From Auriscalpium vulgare (taxonomy: Eukaryota > Basidiomycota > Agaricomycetes > Russulales > Auriscalpiaceae): 64,000 nucleotides of DNA. Numbering within the stretch: position 1 is the first letter of the stretch; each line of letters begins with the position of its first letter. Positions 10,842 through 21,748 of this stretch are shown here, piece by piece. The position numbers and the translations under genes were made by a program. The stretch lies in NCBI GenBank assembly GCA_019915015.1, contig JAHBBC010000019.1:558001-622000 (forward strand), given 5' to 3'. The notes below the pieces were generated by a model that had not been told where the DNA came from, did no database searches, and worked only from the letters and a program-made list of their open reading frames with translations.

Positions 10842-13800
10842 GCACTGATTATCGCGGCTGCGTGCTCACGTGCTCATTGGTGTAAATACGATGACACGAC
10901 ATGTAATTACGATGACATATCCTAGCACTGTGCCTGGCAAAACATCAGTTATTTCCGCGGCTGTCGTCGGCCGGGGGTCTGCCTGCCAGGGTCCCTAATT
11001 CTGATGCAGACCTTAGCAGCGGAACGATTGTCTTCCGCGCAAGGTCGGCAACGGAGACTACCCAGCAAGCACCTCCCACCCACACCGTCAGCACACCCGC
11101 GTCCTGCGCGCGGCACCACCCCGCACTCGGCACCGCCCCGCTCCCGCTCGCCGCTGCGCCGCCAGACGTCAATCTCTTATCCTCTTATCTCCCACACCAC
11201 AGCCCGCGCTCATGGGCACCCGACCGCGGCGCGTCTATTTAGTCGCCGTAGAAGCAGACCGGGAACTTGAAGGAGGCGAGAGAAGGCTGGCGGAGTCCAG
11301 TGCTCAGACTCGCAGAGAAGTGCGTCTTATTACCCTACAGTTTGTATGTGCTGACTGGCGCCCACAGGTACACGGTTCTGCTGCATTTCATCGCGCAGAA
11401 GGCGTCGCTCTGCCTCGACTTACGCTCGCAGCTCGTCGTAGACGAGGCGGACCGGTGCGACCTCAAGATCAAATGGGAGCCATCGTGCACCGCGAGTTCG
11501 GGCGCACCGGTACTGCGCCTCCGTCGTCTGTGTCTGCCTCCGCACCAACCAAGTCTGCCCACAATCACAGTGTGTCGGCTTGGGCGATAGCGTGTAGCGG
11601 ATGCAAGTCAAATGCTGTCACACAGGTCAGTCATCCTCCAGCACCCCTCAAGGTGTTGCATCTGACGAATTTGACAGAGATCAAGGCCCCAGAGGCGGCC
11701 AGCGGCTTCGCTGCGGACCTCGGATGCGGACGCGATTGCGCATCGAAGAACATGATGACGTTCACCTAGGGCTGGCTGGCTGGGCTCGCACAACGGCCCA
11801 GACGCCACAGCACGCACCGTAATATGTGGCCCCGTCGTGCTTAACACCGCAGCGCACCCTCGTGCGCCCGCCGTCCCCGTGCATGCGGCCGCGCCGCACA
11901 CGTACTACCGTCCGCCACGGCCGGCGCCAAGCGTGAACGCACAACATTACAGGCCCAGCAGCAGAACTCGACCTCCATTCAGCGCGCCCCAGCCCGAGTC
12001 TTTCACCGAGGTCAAAGAGCTGCGCACGACCTTCTCGCTGGCCATCATTCGCATAACGCTGCACTACTGCCAGCACCACCGCCGCGGATTCCTCCATCGC
12101 CTCCGCGTCCTCACCTCCATCTGCGTCGCGATCTGCATCGACTTCCCCCCAGCCACCACGTCAGCAAACACGCGTTCCGCTGACCATGCCCAGTCACATC
12201 CCGTGCCCTCGCAGCCGGAGAGCAACTACGTGTCGCACGTCTTGCACGGCAGCACTTTGCTCCTGCGCCTATCACATCGCGCGAGGGTGCGGGCAGCCCG
12301 GGGAACAGCATTGCAATCGCAGCCAACTCGCAGAGCCTGAGGAGCCCGATGACATGGGCATCTTGAGTTCGCTCGTAGATGCACTGCCCGCGGTCGTCCC
12401 GGGGGTGCCCTTGTCCGAGTCATCGCCATCCTCGACGGTGAAAGATGGCAGTGGCAACATGACCACGGGCGCAGGGCCCACACCCTCACACGCACGCAAC
12501 GCGCATCTGCAGAGCGCACGTCCGCAGTATGCATACATCCGCTCACCGGTGACGCCACGACGGGACTTCGGCTCGCGCTCGCATGCGTGCACGCCAGACG
12601 CGGAGCCGGACTTGTCGAGCTCAGAGTCGGAGTCGGAGGCGGTCGGTCGCATCGCTACAATGTCAACCCCATCCAATTGCACCTCACTCTTCTTCGTATC
12701 ATAACCTCCAATTGCCGCACACCCCGTGTTCCTGGTACTGAAGACCCCTCTGGCTTTGCGAGACAAGGAACGACTCGTCAAGCTCTGCCCAGGCACGCCC
12801 GAACCTCCACTTAACGCAAGAAATCGTCCACGGCCAGCGCAATCTCACAGGAGGTCACAGAGGAAACCGCGCCAGTGAGTAGGCCGAGGGCGGCCTCCAC
12901 CCGCTTGTCGGCGCAGCGTGGCCTCACACTCGACTCGGAGCTGCCGAGATTGGGCACAACGAGAGGTGCGTCTGCAGTGCACTTCCTCGGCGATCTACTA
13001 ACATTCGTGCCAGTTCACAGCGTTGTCATGCATGACGCGCCCGAGTCGACGGTGGCTGCGGCTCGACTCGCTCAGCGCGGGCGGGCGCAGGGCAATGACA
13101 TTGAGCGCATAGAGCGCATGGCCGCCAGCTCGTTGGGGTCCCGGGGTGGACGGCGGGGAGCAGGAAGGGAGGGATGACGTGGCGAGCACGGGAGTTAATA
13201 ACCTGGGCCACAGTGTGGGAGTTCAACAAGGGGTGGTCAACTAGCGTGTGGGCTCGAGGAGCACGGAGGATATGCGCGGCACCGTGTTGCACAGGCCGTC
13301 GCCGAGACCGGAGAACGGGCTGCGGGGCCGTGCGCAATCTGCCACGACTGCGTGACGGGCGACGGCGGAGCTCGTGCGCTCCCATCAGCAAAAGCCCCAG
13401 AATCTTATATTACATTATATGAGGTTATATTACTTCCCTTCAAATAGCGATGACTCCATTCTGGAAAAAGGACCAGCTCAACAGGTCCCAGTACTACACA
13501 TGAGTTATACAGACAGTATGATTGTGTGTTTGTGAAAGAGATCGGGTGCATATACCCTGCTCAGACAGTAGTAATGGCCGCGCCCGAATATCTTATCTTG
13601 CCTTATCTGCATGGCAATATCAGTATAACTCAATATAAACACCATAATATTTCGTCACTTTTGCTGATGCCAGCCTGCTGTAATTCTCGCGGTGTGCGGA
13701 CCCTGAGACGAGCGTCGGTGACAGTGACACGGACGACAGGCGCATTCTGCGTGGCTTGCTGCGCTCGAGGCTCGGCGAGCGCGTGAGCACACGACGCCGA

Positions 13801-13950
13801 AGCTCGCGTTGCCGTCCGTGGAGAGGATGGTAATTTGGTGCCGGAGGATGACGAGAACGAGCGCGGCGATGAGAACAAAGTACTGACGGCGTTGGGCTCG
13901 CGAAGCCTCATTTTCTCTTGTTTTTAGTGTATTTATTGTAGTCTTGTACT
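10842..13950. other. GC-rich stretch without an assignable gene
   Basis: Many overlapping open frames (for example plus 11212-11769, plus 11837-12340, minus 12272-12796, plus 12875-13177, minus 13630-13911) reflect high GC and CpG-rich repeats more than coding. The best candidate is the plus strand around 12340-12700, an acidic Ser/Pro-rich reading (ILSSLVDALPAVVPG, DLSSSESESEA), but I find no partner exons or family. From about 13400 the sequence turns AT-rich with repeated TTATATTAC and CTTATCTTGCC-like words. It could hold a decayed gene. Confidence 0.35.
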
Positions 13951-14550
13951 GTAATATACGCTATCTATACGTTCTACGCCTCTAATACCAACCTGGGCCC
14001 AATCCCAGACCGGGGTGTCCCATGCGAGCCCCGTGCGAGGCCATCTGAGGCCTGTCCCGATCGGGAAGGCATGCGCGCCGACGCGCGACTTCGGCACTTT
14101 TGCTGATGGCTATGTGCGTATCGCGTATGACTCGTGTTGTCGAAATATCGGATGATTCGCCGGGTATGGTCCTGGTATTTTATCGCGTCTACATTGACAA
14201 AAGCGAGGGAAAAAAATAAGAATGGACGGCGTTGTACTAGACGATGGAGGTGCAACAATAATGGGCACTCTGAGGAGCACAGAGCTTTTGTCCAGATCAA
14301 CAGTGATCGCAATCAGACGTGGCACTACAAGAGCAAGAGCCTTAAAACTAGTACTTTCAGAATGACCATCACAAGGTCAAGCTACGGAGACTCCTTGTAT
14401 ACTGTGAAGCTTTTTATTATACAATGGTTACAGCCTCGAAGTATCCAAGGGAACTCGAATTGTTTCCTTAACGGTAAGAAACATTCTCCGCCGGCCAGTG
14501 CGCGCCGACTATTGTTGCCATTGGCCTTCCGTCTGACGGTTCGCGGCTCT
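13951..14550. other. Intergenic stretch upstream of small alpha-crystallin-like gene
   Basis: No coding region recognised. The part nearest 14460-14550 is probably the upstream regulatory region of the gene at 14668, with loose GAA/TTC words but no perfect heat-shock element that I can confirm. Confidence 0.35.
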
Positions 14551-14556
14551 CAAATC

Positions 14557-14564
14557 TATATAAG
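14557..14564 (+). promoter_or_regulatory. TATA box, shared CTCAAA-TATATAA core promoter
   Basis: TATATAAG lies about 104 bases before the ATG at 14668. It is preceded by CTCAAATC, a layout repeated in the promoters of two other alpha-crystallin-domain genes in this window (near 21100 and 24955). Confidence 0.6.
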
Positions 14565-14667
14565 CTCAGGACTGATCCCTATGTCTGCACCAAGTTTATC
14601 AACAGAAGTGCACCAAACCCCCCACTGAGTGGCACTAATCCCCACACTGCGCTCTAGCCCACACACA

Positions 14668-15111
14668 ATGTCTGTTACTAGTGTCACCTCTTATAACGGC
14701 TCTACGGGCGGGCCCGTAGGTCAGAGGTGGGCACTCCACGTCAGATTCTATACCATTCACACTCAGAGCTGACACATCGGCGCGTAGAGTAGAGTATAGG
14801 CTCGAGCCGAACTGGAGCGCGACCACCGAGTCGTTCTTCTTTGATTTGCACGGCTGCAAGAGAAAGGACGTATATGTCAATGTGTATAACGACATGCTCA
14901 GTGTCAGGTTCTCCCAAGGCGGGATCAAATTCTCGGTAATGCTGCCTCCGGACACCAAGGTCTGTTCATGCAGTCACGGCAGAGGAAGCGAGTAAGCTGA
15001 CCGGGGGGCCGTCAACTGTAGAAGGAACAAGTGCACGTTGAGGTGAAGGACGGCCGCTGCACGGTCAAGTATCCAAAGGCGGCATCTGGCAAGCGGATAT
15101 ACATTTTGTAG
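14668..15111 (+). CDS. Divergent HSP20/alpha-crystallin-domain-like small protein
   Basis: Likely a small chaperone-like protein of about 115 residues. The ATG at 14668 opens MSVTSVTSYNGS. An intron (about 14732-14775, donor GTGGGC) and a second intron (GTCTGT at about 14959 to a TAG near 15021) give three exons. The joined protein reads EYRLEPNWSATTESFFFDLHG, KRKDVYVNVYNDMLSVRF, FSVMLPPDT, then EQVHVEVKDGRCTVKYPK. This matches the beta-sandwich order of the canonical HSP20 at 24294: a FELPGLKKEDV-like strand, an NVLTV-like strand, then MENGVLTVTYP. The loop and dimerisation strand between the sheets are nearly absent, so the domain is shorter than usual. No IxI motif is seen at the C-terminus. 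The family call rests on pattern similarity only, and the exon 1 splice site is uncertain. Confidence 0.6.
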
Positions 15112-15408
15112 ACTGTGGAACGGGGAGGTGGCGGACGAAGTACACTTTAGTGCGTTCGGAGGGTTATTTTGAGACCAAGTAGCATGTTTTAGAACGGTTG
15201 TTCTGTAACTGTCGTCACTCCTGAGTAAATCTGGTCTTGGATGTTTGGCAATCGCATCCCAGACAAACATCAGAGGCGCGACTCCCACCAACACTGGACA
15301 TGATGAAGTAGTAGGATACACAGGACTATATGCAGTACATACAGAAAAGAAGCCGACGCCGACGAAAGCACAACCAATACTCCGATAACCCACGCGTGCT
15401 TGATAGTT
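15112..15408. other. Intergenic, 3' flanks of convergent genes
   Basis: Lies between the stop of the small alpha-crystallin-like gene and the stop of the minus-strand kinase. It presumably holds both 3' untranslated regions; no motif is recognised. Confidence 0.5.
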
Positions 15409-17690
15409 CTAGTCGCTCGCCTTTACGGATAGCTTCTTGAGTGAGTCAGATAGGGCATCCTGGCTCTGATTGCTCGATACCGAGATGTCGTCAACCTTCT
15501 TGAGCTCGTTGGAGGGCCTGTTGGCTGCGAACTTGTCGGCAACGGGGGAGCTGGCCTCGTCGGCCGCGCCTTGGTTGTGGTGGTGCAGGACCTGGCCACC
15601 CTGTCGTCGCAATAAGCACTCAGCATGCATCGTGCAGGGCAGTAAGCGTCACATACCTCGTCCATATTTTCCTGCAGGGAGTGCACGAGTAAATTTAGCG
15701 AGCGGCGCGCGGCAGGAACTTTTGGGTATGCGCACCTTCTCCGACTCTTCCTTGTACTTGTGGATATTTTCTTCGAGTTCTTTGACATGTGGAGACGCGG
15801 CCAGCACCGACATGCGGCGCATGGCGGTGATACCCCACACAGCCCGCTTGACTGAATTGACACACCGAAAGTTAGCAACAGAGACGTCGAGAGATAAAAC
15901 GTTGCGCACATCTTGTCTTCGCGTCGAGCCGCTTTTGGATATGCGGCAGTAGGTCCATAGGCTTGCCGGACGGGCTTGTCGGGTCGGGCACGAAGTGCGC
16001 CGTCTCATCCGCAAGCCAACTGTGCTCCAGGGCGATGGCGGCCGTTGGGCGATTCGTGGGATCTATCGTGAGGCATTCGCTGACGAAGTCCTTAGCCGTC
16101 TGCGAGACGTTGTTCCAGTACTCCGCTAAGCTGGGTGAGCCGCGCGTGGCTGAAGTAAGGTGGCGAAAGGCGTACTGGGCTCGAACTTGTAGTCGCCGGC
16201 GATGATGGCCTCCATTTCTGCGTGCTGGTTTTCCCGGTCGAAGGGCGTGTAACCTGTCGATCGATTAGACGATGCATCGGAATGCGGAATTACACGAGGC
16301 TTGCCGGCGAGAAGGAAGTAGGTGATGACACCCATGGCCCAGATATCAACAGGTTTGCCGTGGCCGGCTGAATACCAAGACGTCAGTACCACGCGCGGTG
16401 CTAGGGAGGTATTTGTCACGAACTCTTCTTGAAAATCTCGGGTGCCATGTACTGCAATTCCCAATCAGCACACAAACACAAAACACAGGAAGGATATAAG
16501 GAACACACCCCCGGCGTGCCGCAGATCTCCGTAAGTAAATGGAACCGCTCCTCTTCCATCACTCGACTCAAACCGAAGTCTGCAATCATGATGTCGGCGT
16601 CCTCGGCGGGTGTGCGGAACAAGAGGTTCTCCGGCTTCAGGTCTGGCAAAACGAGGATCAGGTAACATGCTGGGGTGGGCGGTTACGACGCACCTCGATG
16701 GACGATGCCACTGTCGTGGATATATTTGACCGCCTTCATGATCGTTCGCACGAGATTCGCTGCATCGCTGCAGGCCCCGTGAGCCCATGATAGTACAGAT
16801 TAGCGAGAGGACGCACGCCTCGAAGTAGTTGCCTTTCGCACATATGCGGTCGAAAAGCTCGCCTCCTGTGCAGAGGTCGAAGCAGAGATAGAGATTGTTG
16901 GTCGTCTGAACGCAATGTTCAGACAAGATCAGATGACTTAGGCAAAAGGCACATACCTCAAAGTAGTCATGGAGAGTTACAATGTTGCGGTGACCGCTTG
17001 ACACCCTCTTCAGCACCGCGATCTCATTTCTGACCTGAAGAAGATTTCAAACGCGAGCTCGATAGGAGAAGCGGCGAACGCACCATGAACTCGCGCCCCT
17101 CCATGAGCTTCTTGTTGATGACCTTGCATGCATAGTACTTTCCGGTCTTGATGTGCACGGCCTCTTTGACAATGGCGTACGTTCCACTGCCCAGCGTCTT
17201 CCCTGTCCGATACTGTGCGGATCAGGGAGATCAGTGGGGCGCACGCATGGAGAAATGCTGGCGGCTTACCTGGCATGGAACTGTGACCGGATGGCTAGGC
17301 ATCGCCGGTTGTGTCTTTGGGGGCGAGTGGGTGAGGGGTTGAAAGGAGAGAACGACGCTGAGCGCGACGCCTGTGCTCTATATATTGCTCACTTACAGCT
17401 TCGGCCTCGACTATCTCCGGCTGTGCCGGCGCCGTTTTCCCATTCGGGCTCTCGGACGGCCCGCCAGCCTGCGCATCGCCGCCGTTGCCATCTCCCTGCG
17501 CCGCCCCCTCCGAGCTCGGCCCTGCGTGGCTCACCACCGCCTTCTGCGTCGTCGCAGACCGCCCTGACCCAGACGTATATCCCGAGTCCGATCGCCTCGA
17601 CTTGCCCGACGCGTTCGTCAGCTTTTCGGCGAGCTTCCGTGGCAGCTTCTGCACCGACGACGTCGACGTGGAACTTTGGTTGTTTCCCAT
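15409..17690 (-). CDS. Ser/Thr protein kinase, CaM-kinase-like (CAMK group)
   Basis: The start at 17690 gives MGNNQSSTSTSS, a good N-myristoylation signal (Gly2, Ser6), so membrane anchoring is likely. A Ser-rich linker of about 100 residues follows. The kinase domain is spread over about nine exons: GSGTYAIVKEAV (Gly loop), ACKVINKKL (VAIK Lys), NEIAVLKRVS (alpha-C Glu), NLYLCFDLCTGGELFDRI, HDSGIVHR then DLKPENLLF (HRD and catalytic loop), ADFGLSRV (DFG), CGTPG then YMAPEIF (APE), and VDIWAMGVITYFLLAG. All catalytic residues are present. After the domain comes a basic amphipathic stretch, AVWGITAMRRMSVLAA, placed where the autoinhibitory/calmodulin-binding segment of CaMKs sits, then a coiled Glu/Lys helix and a Ser-rich tail ending at 15409. 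Calcium/calmodulin control is inferred from this layout. Confidence 0.88.
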
Positions 17691-17765
17691 GGTGCCCAGA
17701 TGAGGGTGTAGTTGAAAAGAAAAGAGTGGGACGAGGGCAAGTGCGCGGTGCGTGACGTTCACAGG

Positions 17766-17775
17766 CGTATATAAG
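17766..17775 (-). promoter_or_regulatory. TATA box of CaM-kinase-like gene
   Basis: On the minus strand CTTATATACG lies about 75 bases upstream of the start codon at 17690. Confidence 0.5.
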
Positions 17776-18906
17776 CGGCCTCACTGCCTCCGGGGGGTCA
17801 ACGCACCGCAGCGTCGTGGTTTACCAGCAGCCGGCAGCCTTGACCAACAGGAGATGCTGTGCCGAGCTTGGCGGTGGCGCCCGCGTCACGGCCACGCCCA
17901 CTAGCGCATCCCAAGTTCCCCGAATGCCCCGGTAACTCCATGAAACGCAAAACTGCGCTCTGCAGGGCAACTGATCCGGTCCCCGACTGCGGATGGCAGA
18001 ATGAAGAGTTCGCAGAGGTTACTTACTCGGCTTCTCGACACGTGTAGAAGAACTGGCCATTCATCAGCATGCGCCGTAGCACCGCTCATACTGGTAACTG
18101 TGCTTGACCCGGGGCAATATACATCGCCACCCGAAATCCGAGCTGGCTGTGGACTCTGGAGCCTATGTATAATAAACTAGATCTGCCGGCGGATTCCGAC
18201 AACTAGGCGTCCACTGTCATTCGAGCGAAATACAGTAAGTTGCCACCATACAGGAAAGAAAGAGAAAATCCATCGAAGGGCAGGACGATAATGACGCAAA
18301 ATCAAACCACGGGCGTGTGTAGCACGGTTAAATACCGGTAAGTAGCGCGCTCCAGTCTCTGGGTCCACATGCTCTGGACGAGTCTGAATGCCATGACAAT
18401 GCCATGAATCACTCTGACCACAACGCTCGTAGACTTCTGCGGGAAGTGGAACATCATGAATCAAGGCAGCATTTTCGTCAAATGAGTTCAAGCGGGAGTT
18501 GGAGCCACAATTGCCGGCCGCCGGACACGCTTAAACTTAGTAGCAAGGGCAATTTCTGACGAACAGATCTCGATGCTTTCACGAGCGATACCGGATTGTC
18601 TTGAAAATCAGCAGGTATGTAGCTAGCATGATCATAGAGGGGAGGGCAACGGTTACGGGTTAAAACCCGAGTGTCTCGTACGCCGGTGGTTGTTCCTTCG
18701 GATATACTGGGATAATTTGCCGACGGCCCGTCATGACGGGGGTCACCGCTACACTGGCACTGCCAGTGGTATCCTCCAGAGGCTGCCAGTTCCAGTCCGC
18801 AATACATATTTTGTACTAGACTCAGTCAGTTTCCTCATATCTTCTGGCGTGGACTGCGCAAACAACTTACTTGCATGGATGGAGGCAGCCGCACCTGCAT
18901 CAGGAA
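17776..18906. other. Unresolved stretch, possible minus-strand exons
   Basis: Minus-strand frames at 18177-18491 (MNSFDENAALIHDVPLPAEV) and 18478-18807 (with HDGPSANYPSISEGTTTG) are less biased than GC shadows and adjoin. They could be exons of one small gene, but I recognise no family and no clear start. Confidence 0.25.
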
Positions 18907-19110
18907 AATGGGAGCGAGCTTGGCGCATCAAGTTGACAGAGCCCCAAGCTCGCAAGACGCGTCAAGCTAGGTCCCCTCTATACAGACACCTCAAGCTCTA
19001 CTAAGCGAGCTTGACGCGTCTGGACAGCTCGCGCAAGACATGCCGCTTCCGAGGGCCGTTCTCGCAGCTGGGAGCTTGAGAGCCCTTGACAAGCTCGCTC
19101 GCGTGTTGTT
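18907..19110. repeat. AGCTTG/CAAGCT-rich repeat cluster with 13-base inverted repeat
   Basis: About 200 bases hold seven or more copies of AGCTTG/CAAGCT or AGCTCGC words. They include a perfect 13-base inverted pair, GACGCGTCAAGCT at 18956-18968 and AGCTTGACGCGTC at 19008-19020, and a looser copy near 18912. A related cluster lies at 20474-20622. Confidence 0.6.
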
Positions 19111-20473
19111 ACTCTCACGTATTGAATGCTCGCAATATCATTCAGATAATCGATTTTATTACAAGCATGTAACTACTGACACAAGTAAATGAGCTGGATA
19201 GAAGGTTTAATTACAGGTAAACTACATTGAAGCCAGCTGCTCTCTGAAAGCATACCCCTCGGGGAGCACAGGTGACGTGTACGTCATGAGCCCGTTGTTG
19301 CGCGCGGCCTGGGGGACCCAGGTCCCAAATCCGCGGCGTCCACGACCAATGCAACTGATGTATGCGACGGGCGGGGAGCACACCTGCGTGGCGCCAGTGA
19401 AACGGGTGGCCTCAGCCCTTTCGGATCTATTCATCACAGGCAGTCAGCGGCGGCAGGCACACCATGAGCAGGACCCGTGCGCACCTTTTTATGGGAATTC
19501 TGTCCTCAGGATATCCTTGCCGTGCGAGCTGGCGACGGGGCAGGTGAGACGCGCGCGTGCACTACGAACACATCACATACGCACCTCTTCCAGGTAGATG
19601 TTACCCTGCCGCGCAGTGGTCCATGCTCCCGATGGGCCTGCGCCTGCACACGCCGCCGCTGTTGTTGCTGCCGCCGCCGGACGGCGACTGTAACTGCACG
19701 TGCGCATTCCCGTCGTCCAGCTCGTTGTCGTCCTCGGACGAGCTCCGGCGAGCGCGCCGCACCCGGCCGCGACCGGTACTCTGCCGCCACCGCCTGCTGC
19801 TGCTGTCGTTGTTGCTGTTGTTGCTACAACTGAGCGTCGGGCAGGCTGAACGAACGCCAACGGGTTCGCCTGCCGGTGATCGAGTTGGAGCATGACGCGC
19901 GCCCGGTGACGATGTGACGGTTGTCCGCAGGATGCAAATGGCAGCGGGTAAGCGGTGTCGGGCTCGAGGTAGGTGCATTTGAGGGTAGTGCGGGGCGTGC
20001 GGGGGGGCAGGCACGTGGAGTGCGCGATGCGGGAGACGGTGGTGAACAGTAACAGGGCGCGGTGACTGAGTCAGTGACGTGCAGACGCATTAAGAACTGC
20101 CCGGTGGCGGAAGATTCCTTGAGGCATGTACTCACCTAATATCCAGCACACTATAGCCGGAAGGTACTGACGTGTTCAAGGCCGTTCAGGCAGGGTGTGT
20201 CCGGGAGGTTGCCAGCATGGCAGACTGTATCAAGCGACACAATCGAGCACATGTAGTCCATTACGAGTGATCGCTGTTATGGTGTAATGGAGCGCCAGCC
20301 TCAAGAAATGAGTGGATAGGTGAAGAGTGCGTACGGGGATGACGGGATGGAGGTAGAGTATGAGAGGCTCAGACGACTTGTAAGATTCTAAGAAGTCTGT
20401 GTGACGTGACGTCGACGGTCACACGATTGCGGTCTGCAAGTTCTGTCAAGCCGCCGCGGAGATCTGTCCAGAC
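19111..20473. other. Unresolved stretch between the two AGCTTG clusters
   Basis: Open minus-strand frames (19222-19437; 19601-20014 with an acidic Ser/Asn/Arg-rich SSSEDDNELDDG segment; 19824-20135) could be exons of one gene reading leftwards. They contain CTG/CAA-type low-complexity tracts near 19800 and no known domain. I do not assign a product. Confidence 0.3.
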
Positions 20474-20622
20474 GATACAAGAGACAAGCTAGCTGAACTT
20501 GACAGGTCGCTTCAGAGCTGGGTCTTGGGCTAGCTGTCCAGACAGCTCAAGCTGTCACGATGGCTTGCACGAGCTTGTGAGCAGTTGTGAGCTTGCGAGA
20601 GCTAGTCGCTCGGCAAAGCTCG
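20474..20622. repeat. Second AGCTTG/AGCTGTC-rich repeat cluster
   Basis: A dense array of AGCT-centred words: CAAGCTAGCTG, GCTAGCTGTCC, CAGCTCAAGCTGTC, GAGCTTGTGAGC, GAGCTTGCGAGAGC. It resembles the 18907-19110 cluster and overlaps the 3' end of the neighbouring minus-strand gene. Confidence 0.5.
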
Positions 20623-21045
20623 GCAACCGTTTTCCTGATGTGCCTTGAGCGTTTGGCAACATCTAGCACAAACCCGCCCTCTTTTATCCTCGTCATCTCA
20701 ATGGACATCGTGATCAAGTTGTTCTGAATGGTGTATTTGATTTTGAAGTGCAAGTTGATGTTTGCATCCTTCTTTCTGTAACTCTGTTCCAGCACAGCTC
20801 GCCGGTATTTGGCGCACTGTTGTTCATGGTCATGTCGTCGTACTTCAAGTTGTTGCCGGGGCCGCCGGGCAGCGATAACCATAGGGTCGTGGTTCTCGTG
20901 TCATTATCCTCGGAGACTCTAGATCTGCGCGTATGTGTCAGCTACTCGAAGTGGATGGAAGTCCCGGATGTGCCTACCGCCAGCCTGAGAGAAGTTCATG
21001 CGCCAGCCCAGGCATATCGGTGTGGGTGTTGTTCTTGAGAGACAT
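20547..21045 (-). CDS. Divergent alpha-crystallin-domain-like protein, second copy
   Basis: The start at 21045 gives MSLKNNTHTDMPGLAHELLS. The first intron (20925-20977, GTAGGC to CGCAG) joins in frame to SRVSEDNDTRTTTLWLSLPG followed by NLKYDDMTMNN, which lines up with the first strands of an HSP20 domain (compare TVTASFELPGLKKEDVQI of the gene at 24294). The 3' exon reads NLHFKIKYTIQNNLITMSIE, which lines up with EIKATMENGVLTVTYP. A second intron or a frameshift must join these parts; one option is an intron from about 20826 (GTTACA) to CCATTCAG near 20760. The C-terminus overlaps the AGCTTG-rich repeats, so the end of the gene may be altered. The family call is inference from pattern and from a promoter shared with the other two genes. 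Confidence 0.5.
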
Positions 21046-21094
21046 CGTGTGTGGGTTAAAGTCGGTTTGTTGAAGTAAGCGTTAAACAGTCAGT

Positions 21095-21112
21095 GCTTTA
21101 TATATGTTTGAG
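21095..21112 (-). promoter_or_regulatory. Core promoter CTCAAACATATATAAAG
   Basis: Minus-strand TATATAAA about 55 bases upstream of the ATG at 21045. It is preceded by TTCTCAAACA and followed by GCACTGACTG; the gene at 14668 has GCTCAGGACTG at the same place. Confidence 0.6.
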
Positions 21113-21748
21113 AACAGGATGTGCTCAGACTATCCGACGGATACTACAAGAAGGACTCGTCGGTCGGAGGCGGTGGCAACAATCGTCTGTGATGGGCCCA
21201 CTACAATGGCTTCCCTGTTGGTAAATAATATCCGCTAGTAACCTTTGTGTGATCAGCCTTGTATAGTCTCCGTAACTTCATCTTATATTTGAAGAAAACA
21301 ATCGGTTGGATTAATGATGTATCAGTCAGTTGTCGCGACACATTGTACTAGCTGTGAAGGTGCTCCGGCCGCAAGATCGGACTTGGGTCCATCAATCGCG
21401 CTTGTTGCATCCTGTCGCTACATTCCGTATTGTTCTCGCTGTACAAAAGCCCATCTGACTCTCGTCGGGAAGGTCATAGTACATCACGTGTTCGCTCGTC
21501 TTTGTACTTTCTCTTTCAAGACATATAACGGCAGCTTCGGATAGACTAGTGACCAAGATAAAGTAATTCATCATTCGAGAGCATGAGGAACATGCTTTCG
21601 GGACCAGGTGAGCTAGAAAGAAACACGACGAATAACACTGTACCCGATGTTCCGGCAACGCGTACACGCACAAGCGCACAGCGAAGCCATCGTGAAGGTC
21701 GATGCCATCCCAATGAACGGCCCAATCCCATATCAGTAGTCGCTGCCG
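21113..21748. other. Intergenic, no gene seen
   Basis: Short frames only. The left part is the upstream region of the gene at 21045 and the right part the 3' flank of the F-box gene. Confidence 0.4.
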
